Source of the DNA: Candidatus Hermodarchaeota archaeon
GTDB lineage: Archaea; Asgardarchaeota; Hermodarchaeia; Hermodarchaeales; Hermodarchaeaceae
Assembly (NCBI GenBank): GCA_016839805.1
Contig: JAEOTO010000032.1
Coordinates: 138,564-202,563 of the forward strand
Reading direction: 5' to 3'
DNA: 64,000 bases
The notes under the pieces are model-generated. The model worked only from the letters and a program-made list of their open reading frames with translations. It was not told the DNA's origin and ran no database searches. This document shows positions 1 to 8,756 of this stretch, in pieces (the first letter of the stretch is position 1; every line of letters begins with the position of its first letter). The position numbers and the translations under genes were made by a program.

Positions 1-1
1 T

Positions 2-967
2 TCGAAACTAACATTACCTAAATCGAAGAAACCGACCCATATTCGTGTTCGTGAACGGGAAATTGCCAAGTTAAAGAAAGTGAATGAAATCCTCACTACA
101 AGATTAGAGGAAGTTGTCAAGCGTTTTCCAAATTTTGATGAGATCCATCCGTTTTATCGAACTCTGGCTGACACAGTGATTACAATTGATGAGATTCGTC
201 AGGCCCTTGCATCAGTGACATCTGCAATTCGAATCATTCGAAGTATCATCAAGGAGAGTATCCGTAAATTAAGGAGCATTGGAACTCCGAATGAGGCCCG
301 AAAACTACGATCTGCTGCTTATGGTCGAATCTCATCAGTAATTAACAGGTTAGAACTACGATTGACACTGATCCGTCGAGCGGCGAATGAATATCGTCGG
401 TTTCCGTCAATCGATCTTGATTTGCCAGTGATTGTAGTTGCTGGTTATCCCAATGTAGGTAAAAGTTCACTTGTTGCAATTCTGTCTTCAGCTAAACCTG
501 AAATTGCTGAGTATCCATTTACAACTAAAAAAATTAGCGTTGGACATTTTCCCATTAACTCAAATGAAGGACAAGTCCTCGATATCCCCGGACTATTAGA
601 TCGTCCGATGAAGAAGAGAAATCCGATTGAACAGAGGGCTATTGCAGCCATTCAGTACCTTGCTGATGCCATCATCTTTCTGATTGATCCGACATTACAT
701 TGCGGATTTGAACTTTCTAACCAAGTTGCTTTATTTCAGGAAATTACCAAGGTGTTTGTTGGATTTGATATATTTCCAGTTTTAAACAAAGGCGATATTG
801 CATCTTTGAACGAGATCAAAATCGCACGCAGTGAATTCAAGAGGGGTGGAATTCCAGTAATTAACACGCTAACCGATGGTGACGTTGATCGTGTTTTTCG
901 TGATATAATTAGTCGGTCTGAGAAAATTCAGGAGAAGCTGAAGCACCTTCTAAGCCAATCCCGTTAA
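2..967 (+). CDS. NOG1-family GTPase, 5' partial
   Basis: Member of the NOG1/Obg group of GTPases, which in eukaryotes act in large ribosomal subunit assembly. An N-terminal helical region (NOG1_N) precedes a G domain with G1 GYPNVGKSS, G3 DIPG and G4 NKGD. Reading from the GTG at position 80 gives 295 residues, but the frame is open back to base 2 and the extra residues (ending IRVREREIAKLKKV) look like the usual NOG1 N-terminus. The true start is therefore probably outside the window and GTG 80 is internal. The last 59 nt overlap the convergent RNA-cyclase-like gene. The family assignment is firm; the exact ribosomal role in archaea is inferred from eukaryotes. Confidence 0.85.
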   Translation, partial: SKLTLPKSKKPTHIRVREREIAKLKKVNEILTTRLEEVVKRFPNFDEIHPFYRTLADTVITIDEIRQALASVTSAIRIIRSIIKESIRKLRSIGTPNEARKLRSAAYGRISSVINRLELRLTLIRRAANEYRRFPSIDLDLPVIVVAGYPNVGKSSLVAILSSAKPEIAEYPFTTKKISVGHFPINSNEGQVLDIPGLLDRPMKKRNPIEQRAIAAIQYLADAIIFLIDPTLHCGFELSNQVALFQEITKVFVGFDIFPVLNKGDIASLNEIKIARSEFKRGGIPVINTLTDGDVDRVFRDIISRSEKIQEKLKHLLSQSR

Positions 968-1991
968 CAGATATTTGGGCAGGGTTATCTAATTTTCCTT
1001 GAATTGTGAACTGAATGTCAAGGAACTGTTCCACAACGTGTATATTGGTCATAGTATGCAAAGAGAGATTGGATATAAAAATCGATGAAGAGCCTTTAGC
1101 TAATGCCAAGTAGGGAATGAGCATATCAGCTTGGTTTTGATCCACAGGAGCGTTAGTATTTAGTTCTTGTATTATCCTTAATGCGGCTTGTTCTCCCACT
1201 TTTTCAGCTCTTAACCCACGGCGCCCCAAAGCATCTGCGCCAATTAACCTATTTTTACTCGTAACCCACAATGATATGCCACTTCCTGGAGATAAGGTGT
1301 TTTTAATGTGCTCAATTTTGATCGCATCTAACTGATGTTCCGCTTGCACAAGCTCCTGTTTTGCAGCATTTGCTTGTCTTTCTGCTACATGACTGGGTAG
1401 CGATCCACAGTGAGAAATTCCTGAGATTCTAGGGGTTTCCTCATCTTTTATCAAGATGAGTGGAGTCAAACTAGTGATCGGGGTGAGAGAGGCAGTAACA
1501 TGTCCTCCTCCCTTTGGGTAGTACCCTCGGTTTTTAAGGTGTAATTGTCCAAGAAAACCCATTTGATGTAATCGTGGAAGAAATACATGTTGAAGATAGT
1601 CAATTGGGGGACTCCAAGCTACATTGGTTCCACCCTTTAATGTCGCAACAATAGCCTGTTCACAAAATGGTGCGACTACCATAATTGCTTGTAAAACAAG
1701 CGTAATGGATCCAGCCGTACCAATATCTACCGTAATCTTTCCTCCACGAGGAGATTGGGGAAAAAACTCGATCTGACTTGATCCCACATGGGTTCCTTTC
1801 ACTTTTGCATCGGTTAGCTGTTTAACGGCTAACATTCCATGGAGATGTTGAGGTCGAAGTCCTGGGTTTTTTCGTTTTGCACGAATATTTTTGACTATTA
1901 CTGGTTTATCTAAAACAGCTGCAAACGCAATTGCTGAACGAAGGATTTGCCCTCCACCTTCGAGTGTGGACCCGTCTATTTCAACAACCAT
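909..1991 (-). CDS. RNA 3'-terminal phosphate cyclase family protein (RtcA-like, catalytic His replaced)
   Basis: 360 residues, full family length. The N-terminal signature IDGSTLEGGGQILR (residues 5-18) and the C-terminal VDxxxAD...LALA block identify the RNA-cyclase superfamily. RtcA converts RNA 3'-phosphate to 2',3'-cyclic phosphate through an adenylated His in the motif HxADQ. Here that motif reads NQADM (286-290), so Asn stands where the nucleophilic His is expected and Met replaces Gln. If the alignment holds, the protein is more like the inactive Rcl1 branch (ribosome biogenesis scaffold in eukaryotes) or uses another mechanism. The gene faces a NOG1-type GTPase and overlaps its end, which fits a ribosome-assembly context, though convergent overlap alone is weak evidence. 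Confidence 0.85.
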   Translation of the reverse strand: MVVEIDGSTLEGGGQILRSAIAFAAVLDKPVIVKNIRAKRKNPGLRPQHLHGMLAVKQLTDAKVKGTHVGSSQIEFFPQSPRGGKITVDIGTAGSITLVLQAIMVVAPFCEQAIVATLKGGTNVAWSPPIDYLQHVFLPRLHQMGFLGQLHLKNRGYYPKGGGHVTASLTPITSLTPLILIKDEETPRISGISHCGSLPSHVAERQANAAKQELVQAEHQLDAIKIEHIKNTLSPGSGISLWVTSKNRLIGADALGRRGLRAEKVGEQAALRIIQELNTNAPVDQNQADMLIPYLALAKGSSSIFISNLSLHTMTNIHVVEQFLDIQFTIQGKLDNPAQISVNGIGLEGASASPEFSQTD

Positions 1992-2042
1992 TTTCCGTCA
2001 CTGAAAATTGCTTTATAGTGGTTGCTTTAAAGTGCTTATACC

Positions 2043-2624
2043 ATGACACCTATTAATATTGGAATTATGCAGATAAAGCCAGATCGGTGGCTAGCATTTG
2101 CCGTTGAAAAAGGCACAGATAATCTCGTTGCATGCACTTCATCCCCAATTGCAGCCCAGAACGCGGAAACTAGCCTGAAGAATGCCCTACGCCGATTAAA
2201 GCGCTTTGACGATTACGACGAAAGCTACCGATTACCACAATCTTCAGAGATTGGACAAAGATTGGGTCAACTTATGCAGGGGAAAGGACAACCATTTGAT
2301 TTGAAAGGAATTTCACAGACAAATTGGTCTCCAGCACGTCTTAATATTTCGAAGCAGTTATTACAAGTGCCAAAAGGAAAAGTAATCTCTTATGGAGGAC
2401 TAGCCCGACTAACTAACTCGTCTCCGCGTGGCGTTGGTTCTGTGATGAGAAGTAATCCCGTTCCATGGGCTGTACCCTGCCATCGGGTGATTCACTCTGA
2501 TGGACGACTCGGGAAGCTCGGTGGAACCATTAGCGGTACAAAAGAAAAAGCAAGAATTTTACAAGCTGAGGGAGTACTCTTTAACAAGGATGGTACCGTT
2601 AGCCAGAAAGTTCTTGTTTGCTAG
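2043..2624 (+). CDS. ogt: Methylated-DNA--protein-cysteine methyltransferase
   Basis: Suicide repair protein that transfers alkyl groups from O6-alkylguanine to its own cysteine. The C-terminal domain holds the active-site motif PCHR (145-148, acceptor Cys146) in the context VPWAVPCHRVI, preceded by the DNA-binding helix-turn-helix around SYGGLARLTN and RGVGSVMRSNP. 193 residues is normal for the Ogt/MGMT family. The first 85 residues are poorly conserved, as usual. It is divergent from the RNA-cyclase-like gene with about 50 nt between the starts and lies 16 nt upstream of nadM, so the two may be co-transcribed. Confidence 0.93.
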   Translation: MTPINIGIMQIKPDRWLAFAVEKGTDNLVACTSSPIAAQNAETSLKNALRRLKRFDDYDESYRLPQSSEIGQRLGQLMQGKGQPFDLKGISQTNWSPARLNISKQLLQVPKGKVISYGGLARLTNSSPRGVGSVMRSNPVPWAVPCHRVIHSDGRLGKLGGTISGTKEKARILQAEGVLFNKDGTVSQKVLVC

Positions 2625-2640
2625 TCGAGGATGGTAATTC

Positions 2641-3153
2641 ATGAGGCAGCCTGGCCTTTTTATTGGAAGATTCCAACCCCTACATAATGGTCACGTCCAT
2701 GCCTTAAAACAGATTTTTAATGAAGAGGAAAAAGTTTTCATTGTTATTGGAAGCGCTCAAGCGAGTTATACTCCCACTAACCCGTTTACTACGGCGGAAC
2801 GTCTTAGGATGTTACAGGCGGTCCTAAGCAGTTTAGAAATTCCTTGCTCGCAGTATCAGATAATTCCAGTTCCAGACATTCACAACTTTAGATACTGGGT
2901 GGACCATATCAAACAGTATGTACCACCTTTTGGAATTGTATATTCAGGTTCAAAAACTGGTCAGGTATTATTCTCAGAAGAAGGATGTCCTGTTAAAAAG
3001 ATTAGATTAATACAGAAAAAGAAATTTTCAGCAACCGAAATTCGACGGAGATGGGTTCAGGGAGAAGAGTGGGAATCCTTAGTTCCTAAAGCTGTTATAA
3101 AATTGATTCATCAATTTGAAGGCGTTCGAAGGGTTAAGTCTCTTTTCTTTTAG
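2641..3153 (+). CDS. nadM: Nicotinamide-nucleotide adenylyltransferase, archaeal NadM type
   Basis: Makes NAD from NMN and ATP in the cytoplasm. The nucleotidyltransferase alpha/beta phosphodiesterase signature GRFQPLHNGH is at residues 9-18. The C-terminal nucleotide-binding motif FSATEIRRR is near residue 127, corresponding to the (I/F)SxTxIR motif of the family. 170 residues matches archaeal NadM (about 165-185). It follows ogt closely and its last 20 nt overlap the 3' end of the opposite-strand MutS-like gene. Confidence 0.93.
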   Translation: MRQPGLFIGRFQPLHNGHVHALKQIFNEEEKVFIVIGSAQASYTPTNPFTTAERLRMLQAVLSSLEIPCSQYQIIPVPDIHNFRYWVDHIKQYVPPFGIVYSGSKTGQVLFSEEGCPVKKIRLIQKKKFSATEIRRRWVQGEEWESLVPKAVIKLIHQFEGVRRVKSLFF

Positions 3154-5335
3154 CATCGGATCCTCTTACAAGTTCGAGAATTCGTTGAAAAATCGCCTGC
3201 TTTCGATCCTTAGACGAACGATAAAGGCGTTCAACAATCAATTCGGGTGTCGATTTTGCTATTTGCCCGAATTTTGGCGACCGATTTACCATTAGATTGA
3301 GTTGAGGATCGAGCCCTGTAGCCTCGATACCATCAACTCTAATGCGTACTTGAGCGAGTTGAATGATGTCTTCAGCCAGGTGCGAGACGAAGATTACACA
3401 AGAGTTTGGATTTTCAGTAAAAAGTTCAAGAACTGCTGCAACTACTTTTGCAGCAGCACCCGGTTCTGTACTTGCTTCCCATTCATCGAAACAAGCGAGT
3501 TTAGATGCATCACTAAGTACTATATTTGCTAGATTAGTTAATGAGGATTCAAAAGCTCCTGCGGAGAGCATTCCTGTGGCCTTGGCGTAATAATATAACT
3601 CATCAAAAATACCCACTTCAGCGTTTTTGGCAGGAACCAGAAAGCCCATTTGAGTTAAAATGGCGATCTGTGCTATATTTTGTAGTAAACAACTTTTCCC
3701 ACCACTATTTGCCCCAGATAATAACGCCACACGCTCGCCTGCTGTATGTTCTGGCGTCCAGCTATTTTGTCCAATAGTATAGGAAACCGGGACTACTTCC
3801 AATTTCTCAGTGTTCGCTTGCTGAGCAAGAAAGATATTTCGTCCGTCTTGGAATGCTAACCCGACGCCATTGGCTTTGACTGTAGGAACAGCAAGTTGAT
3901 ACTCTTTTGCAAATTGCCCAATTGCCTGGAATACATCGAAGTCCAACAAGGTCTGTACTGCATCTTTAATAGGTGACTCATACTGTATGAGTGTCGAGGC
4001 AATTTCTGATTTAATTTTATGTTCGCGTGCATGCATGGCGCGTCGCAGATTATTTTGTAGATTACTTGCATGTTGACGATTTGCCTGAATAGGTAAAACT
4101 ACGCTTTGAGAGAAAATCCCATCGACCCACTCGAGTTCGTTACGATTAAGTTTCAGTAAACTAGCCAGATGATCTTCTGCGTCTTGCAAAGCAGACACTA
4201 GAATATCGAAGACTTGTGGTGGTAGATATTGGCGAAGCTGTTCAGCCCCTATTGCTTCTGCGGCTGATGCCTCAAGTATACTAATTATTTGATCGCCTTC
4301 AAGTACAACTTGGCTACTGGATACTTCATTACGAATTTTATCATTGGCCCAGATTTCTGTCTCGCTAAGTATTGTCTCAAACTTTTGAGATGCAAACCGA
4401 AGTCGATCATAGTCCCCATCCGCACCGTCGGAGATATCCCCTGTATTAGTAATTTTTTCCACGATTTTTGCTAATTCATTTAGTGCTACGAGATCGAGTT
4501 TTTCAATGAATCTTTGTAGTGCCGGGGTTGCGGGTAATTTCGTTAGTGCATCAGTGGCTGCACAGATGGCTAAAATTGTCTCATAATTTGCGGCGAAGAA
4601 GGAAATTATGGATTCGGGAGAAACATCAGCAAGAGTGAAATCGCTTTTCAGTAAATCTAGGTTGCCAGCGTGTTCTGCGACCCTACTAATCCCGCCCATT
4701 TCTAATGCTGCTATTACATAATCATAAGATTTGAGATATTCATCCAATCGCTCGCCTGGTTTTAGTCGGATTAGTCGAGAGGATTTGTTGGCTTTGAATT
4801 CTTTCAGTTGGTGATGTGCTTCATCATTATCAGTGAGTATTACTCTCCAAGTTGCCATGGAGGGTGTTGCTCCGCGACGGAGAGGGCGGGCGTTTGAAAG
4901 TAAGTGACCCATTTGTGTTAGTTGTTCTGGGGTACATTTCTTCACTAGTTCAGCTGCTTGTTGAAACCAGTTTAGCCGTTGTGTGATTACGTTAATTTTA
5001 GAAGAAGGAAGTGGATAATAGAGAGATAACTTATCTTTGGCAAAGAGGCTATTTGCATAGGATTGGATAATTCCTAACAATCGATAGTAGATCTCTCGGA
5101 TATCTTCGGTTTTTAGCACTTCAAAGGCACTAATACCTTCTCGAATTGTATAAGCGTCCTGCACGATATCTAATGCTTTCTTCTTTCCTACACCAGGAAT
5201 GCTCGCTAACGTTGCTACTTGCGCATTTCGTATTATATCTAAAGCAACATCTTCAGTTCCAAATAAGTCAATCAATTTCTGTACTAGTCGTGGTCCGACT
5301 CCAGGAATTTGGTCAAGGCGTTCAAGCTCCGGCAA
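3134..5335 (-). CDS. MutS-family ATPase with N-terminal helix-hairpin-helix
   Basis: 733 residues. The N-terminus carries two helix-hairpin-helix units (IPGVGPRLVQKLI near 10-22, IPGVGKKKALDI near 46-57). A long helical MutS core/lever region follows, then the MutS ATPase domain with Walker A GANSGGKS (541-548), a Walker B region LACFDEWEAST and a conserved SHLAED His. There is no N-terminal mismatch-recognition (FxE) domain and no Smr domain, so it resembles the archaeal MutS-related group linked to MutS2/MutS5 rather than classical mismatch-repair MutS. Probable role: binding branched or unusual DNA structures during recombination or repair; this is inferred from family and HhH content. It overlaps the convergent nadM by 20 nt. 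Confidence 0.85.
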   Translation of the reverse strand: MPELERLDQIPGVGPRLVQKLIDLFGTEDVALDIIRNAQVATLASIPGVGKKKALDIVQDAYTIREGISAFEVLKTEDIREIYYRLLGIIQSYANSLFAKDKLSLYYPLPSSKINVITQRLNWFQQAAELVKKCTPEQLTQMGHLLSNARPLRRGATPSMATWRVILTDNDEAHHQLKEFKANKSSRLIRLKPGERLDEYLKSYDYVIAALEMGGISRVAEHAGNLDLLKSDFTLADVSPESIISFFAANYETILAICAATDALTKLPATPALQRFIEKLDLVALNELAKIVEKITNTGDISDGADGDYDRLRFASQKFETILSETEIWANDKIRNEVSSSQVVLEGDQIISILEASAAEAIGAEQLRQYLPPQVFDILVSALQDAEDHLASLLKLNRNELEWVDGIFSQSVVLPIQANRQHASNLQNNLRRAMHAREHKIKSEIASTLIQYESPIKDAVQTLLDFDVFQAIGQFAKEYQLAVPTVKANGVGLAFQDGRNIFLAQQANTEKLEVVPVSYTIGQNSWTPEHTAGERVALLSGANSGGKSCLLQNIAQIAILTQMGFLVPAKNAEVGIFDELYYYAKATGMLSAGAFESSLTNLANIVLSDASKLACFDEWEASTEPGAAAKVVAAVLELFTENPNSCVIFVSHLAEDIIQLAQVRIRVDGIEATGLDPQLNLMVNRSPKFGQIAKSTPELIVERLYRSSKDRKQAIFQRILELVRGSDAKRKET

Positions 5336-5479
5336 TCAGCTTCCTCCCTTTGTTACAAGTGCATCACTAAACGCAGTATTTAATCTTCACTCCCGTCCGT
5401 ACAACTGTAAAGATGCCTTTATAAGGTAGGATGGAATTTGACTGGTTTCACCCTGATATAAAACCAGAGGTTGTGCACA

Positions 5480-6874
5480 GTGATCTCCACGATCCTTTTA
5501 GCAATATTCGGACTCATCGCGGCCCTGTTAGTGACATTCATTGTGATGCCACATGTTATCAAAACTATGAGGAAACGTCATAGGGTAGGTATTGATGTTC
5601 ACAAATTGGAGAAACCTGAAGTTGCTGAAATGGGTGGAGTGGGAATTCTAGTTGGGGTGATTATTGGCTGTCTTGTGTTATTTGTTGGTAGTCTTTTTGC
5701 ATCAGGTTTCTTCGACTTTCGTATTCTAGTTTTTCTTGCAGTTATTTTATTAGCTGGGCTGATCGGTACCATAGATGACGTAAAAACGCTAGGACCCAAG
5801 GTTAAACCAGTACTTACGGCGATTGCTTGCCTTCCTATTCTTTTATACAGTTGGGGTCTTGTCCTTCTAGGAGCGACCCCACACCTATCTACCGCGTACA
5901 ATCCTCGCCCACATTTACCGTTTCTAGGTCAAACGCAGTTAAGTATCGTTTACCCTCTTTTGATTCCATTCGCAATTGCCATACCTGCCAATGCTGTTAA
6001 TATGATTGATATCTTCAATGGTGTTATGCCCCTAACATCGATTTTGATGTTTGTGGCACTCCTTTTTGTGTCGCTCTATTTGATGGCAATTGGTATTCCT
6101 GGAGCTGAGCTTGGAGTATTGTTTTCATGTGTAATGATCGGTGTACTGATTGCGTATTACTATTTCAACAGGTATCCTGCAAAGACCTTTGCCGGCGATA
6201 CGGGGTCACTTATTGTTGGGGCAGCTTTGGGTGCTACTGCCGTTATGGGCAGAGTTGAAATTGTAGCAATTATTGCACTTTTACCTGCCATAATGAATGC
6301 CTTTTACAGTTTGGTGAGTATTGGTGGGTTGTTAGAACGGCGTCAAATGAGAGAGCGACCTACTGTCTTCCAGTCTGATGGTACTCTTGCTGATTCCAAA
6401 AATTCTGAAGCGCCTTTTACATTGACGCGTCTAATTTTAGCAAGAGGACCATTAACTGAACAACGCATCATTCTATCACTGGCTACGCTTACTTTAGCAA
6501 GCAGTGTTCTTGCCATTTTGACCGTTTTTCTAATCCCCTTTAATTCAGTCTATGTTCTAGTCTGGCCGCTGAATCTCAGTTTTGTGATTGTACCCATTTG
6601 CCTCATTTTTGGTGTGTATTTCGCTCTAAGAAAGAAGGACCATATGGGTTTACGGATTTCAGGTTTAATCTCAATTATGGTGGGAGTGTGGGCTCTTGGA
6701 ATGGCTGGATTTGCCTTGTTAGATTATTTGATCGTGGTTATCCAAAGCGAACTTTGGCCAATTGCAGGTATTTTATTCGTGTTTAGTTGGCTCGCTTTGT
6801 GGCACTTTTCAACACGGTTATACTACCGCTATGAAGTTAGGAATTCGAAAACTGTTTACCAGACTACATCTTAG
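5480..6874 (+). CDS. UDP-GlcNAc:dolichyl-phosphate GlcNAc-1-phosphate transferase-like (GPT/ALG7, AglH)
   Basis: Polytopic membrane protein of the polyprenyl-phosphate N-acetylhexosamine-1-phosphate transferase family, which loads the first sugar phosphate onto the dolichol carrier for N-glycosylation. About ten hydrophobic segments are visible. The cytoplasmic loops contain the family landmarks GIDVHKLEKPEVAEMGG, IGTIDDVK (Asp-Asp) and NAVNMIDIFNG, plus FAGDTGSL. A TTG at 5471 opens the frame, but GTG at 5480 lies 9 nt after an AGAGG and starts directly with the first membrane helix, so I prefer 5480. Nearby sugar dehydrogenase, acetyltransferase and ribophorin-like genes support a role in glycosylation. 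It overlaps the convergent TrmB-like gene by 11 nt. Confidence 0.87.
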   Translation: MISTILLAIFGLIAALLVTFIVMPHVIKTMRKRHRVGIDVHKLEKPEVAEMGGVGILVGVIIGCLVLFVGSLFASGFFDFRILVFLAVILLAGLIGTIDDVKTLGPKVKPVLTAIACLPILLYSWGLVLLGATPHLSTAYNPRPHLPFLGQTQLSIVYPLLIPFAIAIPANAVNMIDIFNGVMPLTSILMFVALLFVSLYLMAIGIPGAELGVLFSCVMIGVLIAYYYFNRYPAKTFAGDTGSLIVGAALGATAVMGRVEIVAIIALLPAIMNAFYSLVSIGGLLERRQMRERPTVFQSDGTLADSKNSEAPFTLTRLILARGPLTEQRIILSLATLTLASSVLAILTVFLIPFNSVYVLVWPLNLSFVIVPICLIFGVYFALRKKDHMGLRISGLISIMVGVWALGMAGFALLDYLIVVIQSELWPIAGILFVFSWLALWHFSTRLYYRYEVRNSKTVYQTTS

Positions 6875-7685
6875 GTTTTCCCTTTTGCCAACGATATTCA
6901 AAACTTTGTTGAAAGATTGCAACAATGCCTTCATTAGCTGAATAGCTCGGACGATATACATACCGTGGATGCCTCCGATTCCCTGCGGGTGAGGCCCAAA
7001 TAAGAAACACGACTTTGGAAGAGTCGGCAAGTGTGCCCCTCACTGGAAAACGCAAATCGGAAGGCTGTCGAACACTAACTCCCATTGTATTAAGTTTCTT
7101 AATTAGAGATTGAGTTTCCGGATGTTGCATATTCATTAGAACTCGAATTGTGACACCGCGCTTTAGGGCTTTTGTCAGATCTTTTTCAACATCATCGAAC
7201 CAACTGAATATATCCGTAAAAATATCGATCGTTTTCTCTGCCTCTGTTAGTAATTGCTTTGTTCGTTTTTCCGTCTGAGCTAAATTTTCTAGAGACTCTA
7301 AGAGATCTTCAGGGCGAATTCGAAGGCGTTGGCGCCAAAAGATCGGAGATAGGACTTCTTTGACTTCTTGACTGGTATTTTCAAGTTGATGTAAGGATTC
7401 CTCAGCTGCTTGTTTTCGTAACTTTATAAGATTCTGAAAGCCTTCCTGGGGACTAATAATTTCAAATTTTTTGGGGCGTCCTTTAAGAATGACAATAAGC
7501 CCCAAATTGTTGAGGCTTTCTAGAACACCATAGACACGAGGGATTGGAATGTTAGCTTTCCGAGCAATTTCTTCTGCACTCATTTGCGATCCTTGCACAA
7601 GCACAAGATATGCTTGTGTTTCGTATTCGGTGAGTCCCAGTTGTCGCAGTTTTTCGGCTGGTTCTATCGTTGACATGATTACCAT
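6864..7685 (-). CDS. TrmB-family transcriptional regulator
   Basis: 273 residues. The N-terminal winged helix (LRQLGLTEYETQAYLVLV...SAEEIARKANIPIPRVYGVLESLNNLGLI, residues 12-63) is the typical TrmB DNA-binding domain. A coiled segment (about 85-110) and a C-terminal TrmB-like sugar-sensing/PLD-like domain follow. TrmB proteins usually repress sugar transport or metabolism genes in response to a bound sugar. It sits divergent from the Gfo/Idh dehydrogenase and convergent with GPT, so the glycan genes are plausible targets; no operator could be identified. A second ATG at 7676 is an equally good start. Confidence 0.85.
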   Translation of the reverse strand: MVIMSTIEPAEKLRQLGLTEYETQAYLVLVQGSQMSAEEIARKANIPIPRVYGVLESLNNLGLIVILKGRPKKFEIISPQEGFQNLIKLRKQAAEESLHQLENTSQEVKEVLSPIFWRQRLRIRPEDLLESLENLAQTEKRTKQLLTEAEKTIDIFTDIFSWFDDVEKDLTKALKRGVTIRVLMNMQHPETQSLIKKLNTMGVSVRQPSDLRFPVRGTLADSSKVVFLIWASPAGNRRHPRYVYRPSYSANEGIVAIFQQSFEYRWQKGKPKM

Positions 7686-7793
7686 ATTGCATGTTGAATT
7701 TCCCCTAAATTATCGTTTCGAATAAACTGGTTTAAACGTAACATCGGTAACTTTTTAGGTCAAAGTTGGTTTTTCTAGTCGTAGGTCTCTCTC

Positions 7794-8756
7794 ATGGAAA
7801 AAATTGGAATTGGCGTTATCGGAGTTGGTGCATGGGGAAAAAACCATGCCCGCGTATTTTCTGAGTTAGAGGAAGCAAACCTAATCGCCATTGCGGACCG
7901 AGACTTGGATCGAGTGAAAACATTTGCGAAAAAGTACAACACAACTCCCTGTAAAAGCGTCGATGAACTCTTACGTCGCGAGGATATTGATGCTGTCACC
8001 ATCTGTACACCAACTGTGACTCATGCAGATTTAGCCTTAGAAGCAATTGATTCGGGTAAGCATTTGTTGTTGGAGAAGCCCATGACCGATACGGTTCAGC
8101 AAGCTCAACGAGTAGTAGACGCGGCAAAATCAGCCGATTCGGTACTCATGGTAGGATTTGTCGAACGATTCAATCCATCTGTTCAAACTGCAGCTGAGGT
8201 TATTGATGATGGAAAAATTGGTGAGTTAGTACTCGGTTCCGCTCGAAGACTTGGACCATTTGTACCAGGTCGAGTAGCAGACATAGGTATTATCAAGGAT
8301 TTAGCGATTCATGACATCGATATTGCACGCTTTCTGGTAAAACAGGAAGTAACTTCTGTATATGCAATAGCAGGGAAGCTATACCACAAATATGAGGACC
8401 ATGCGAATTTGGTAATTCGATTTGATGAAAAACCAACGTTTTTTGTGGAATCTAATTGGTTGACACCACATAAACTTCGAGGGCTGAATGTTACAGGCTC
8501 ACAAGGTGTTCTTTCCTTAGACTATATTTCTCAAGCAGTAACGCTTGGGACAAGCCAGTGGGAGCAAAAATCCACAACACAGTGGGATGAACCTTTGAAA
8601 CGTGAACTAGTTCATTTTGTCGAAAGTGTCCGAGAAAGAAACCCGCCCAAAACTTCCGGTCAGGATGGCCTTGAAGCATTACGAATTGCTGAAGCCGCCT
8701 TAGAAAGCGCCCGTACCAAACGCATAATTTACCTTGAGGAGTATCGTTCTAGTTGA
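7794..8756 (+). CDS. Gfo/Idh/MocA-family NAD(P)-dependent sugar dehydrogenase
   Basis: 320 residues. The N-terminal Rossmann fold has IGVIGVGAWGKNHARVF (residues 5-21). The EKP motif (LLLEKPMTD, near 96-103) and the DLAIHDID block match UDP-sugar 3-dehydrogenases of the WlbA / archaeal UDP-GlcNAc 3-dehydrogenase type. These oxidise C3 of a UDP-GlcNAc derivative before transamination and acetylation to a diacetamido sugar. The next gene, overlapping by 4 nt, is a matching hexapeptide acetyltransferase; the expected aminotransferase is not in the window. The product was inferred from family and context, so another UDP-sugar substrate is possible. Confidence 0.82.
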   Translation: MEKIGIGVIGVGAWGKNHARVFSELEEANLIAIADRDLDRVKTFAKKYNTTPCKSVDELLRREDIDAVTICTPTVTHADLALEAIDSGKHLLLEKPMTDTVQQAQRVVDAAKSADSVLMVGFVERFNPSVQTAAEVIDDGKIGELVLGSARRLGPFVPGRVADIGIIKDLAIHDIDIARFLVKQEVTSVYAIAGKLYHKYEDHANLVIRFDEKPTFFVESNWLTPHKLRGLNVTGSQGVLSLDYISQAVTLGTSQWEQKSTTQWDEPLKRELVHFVESVRERNPPKTSGQDGLEALRIAEAALESARTKRIIYLEEYRSS

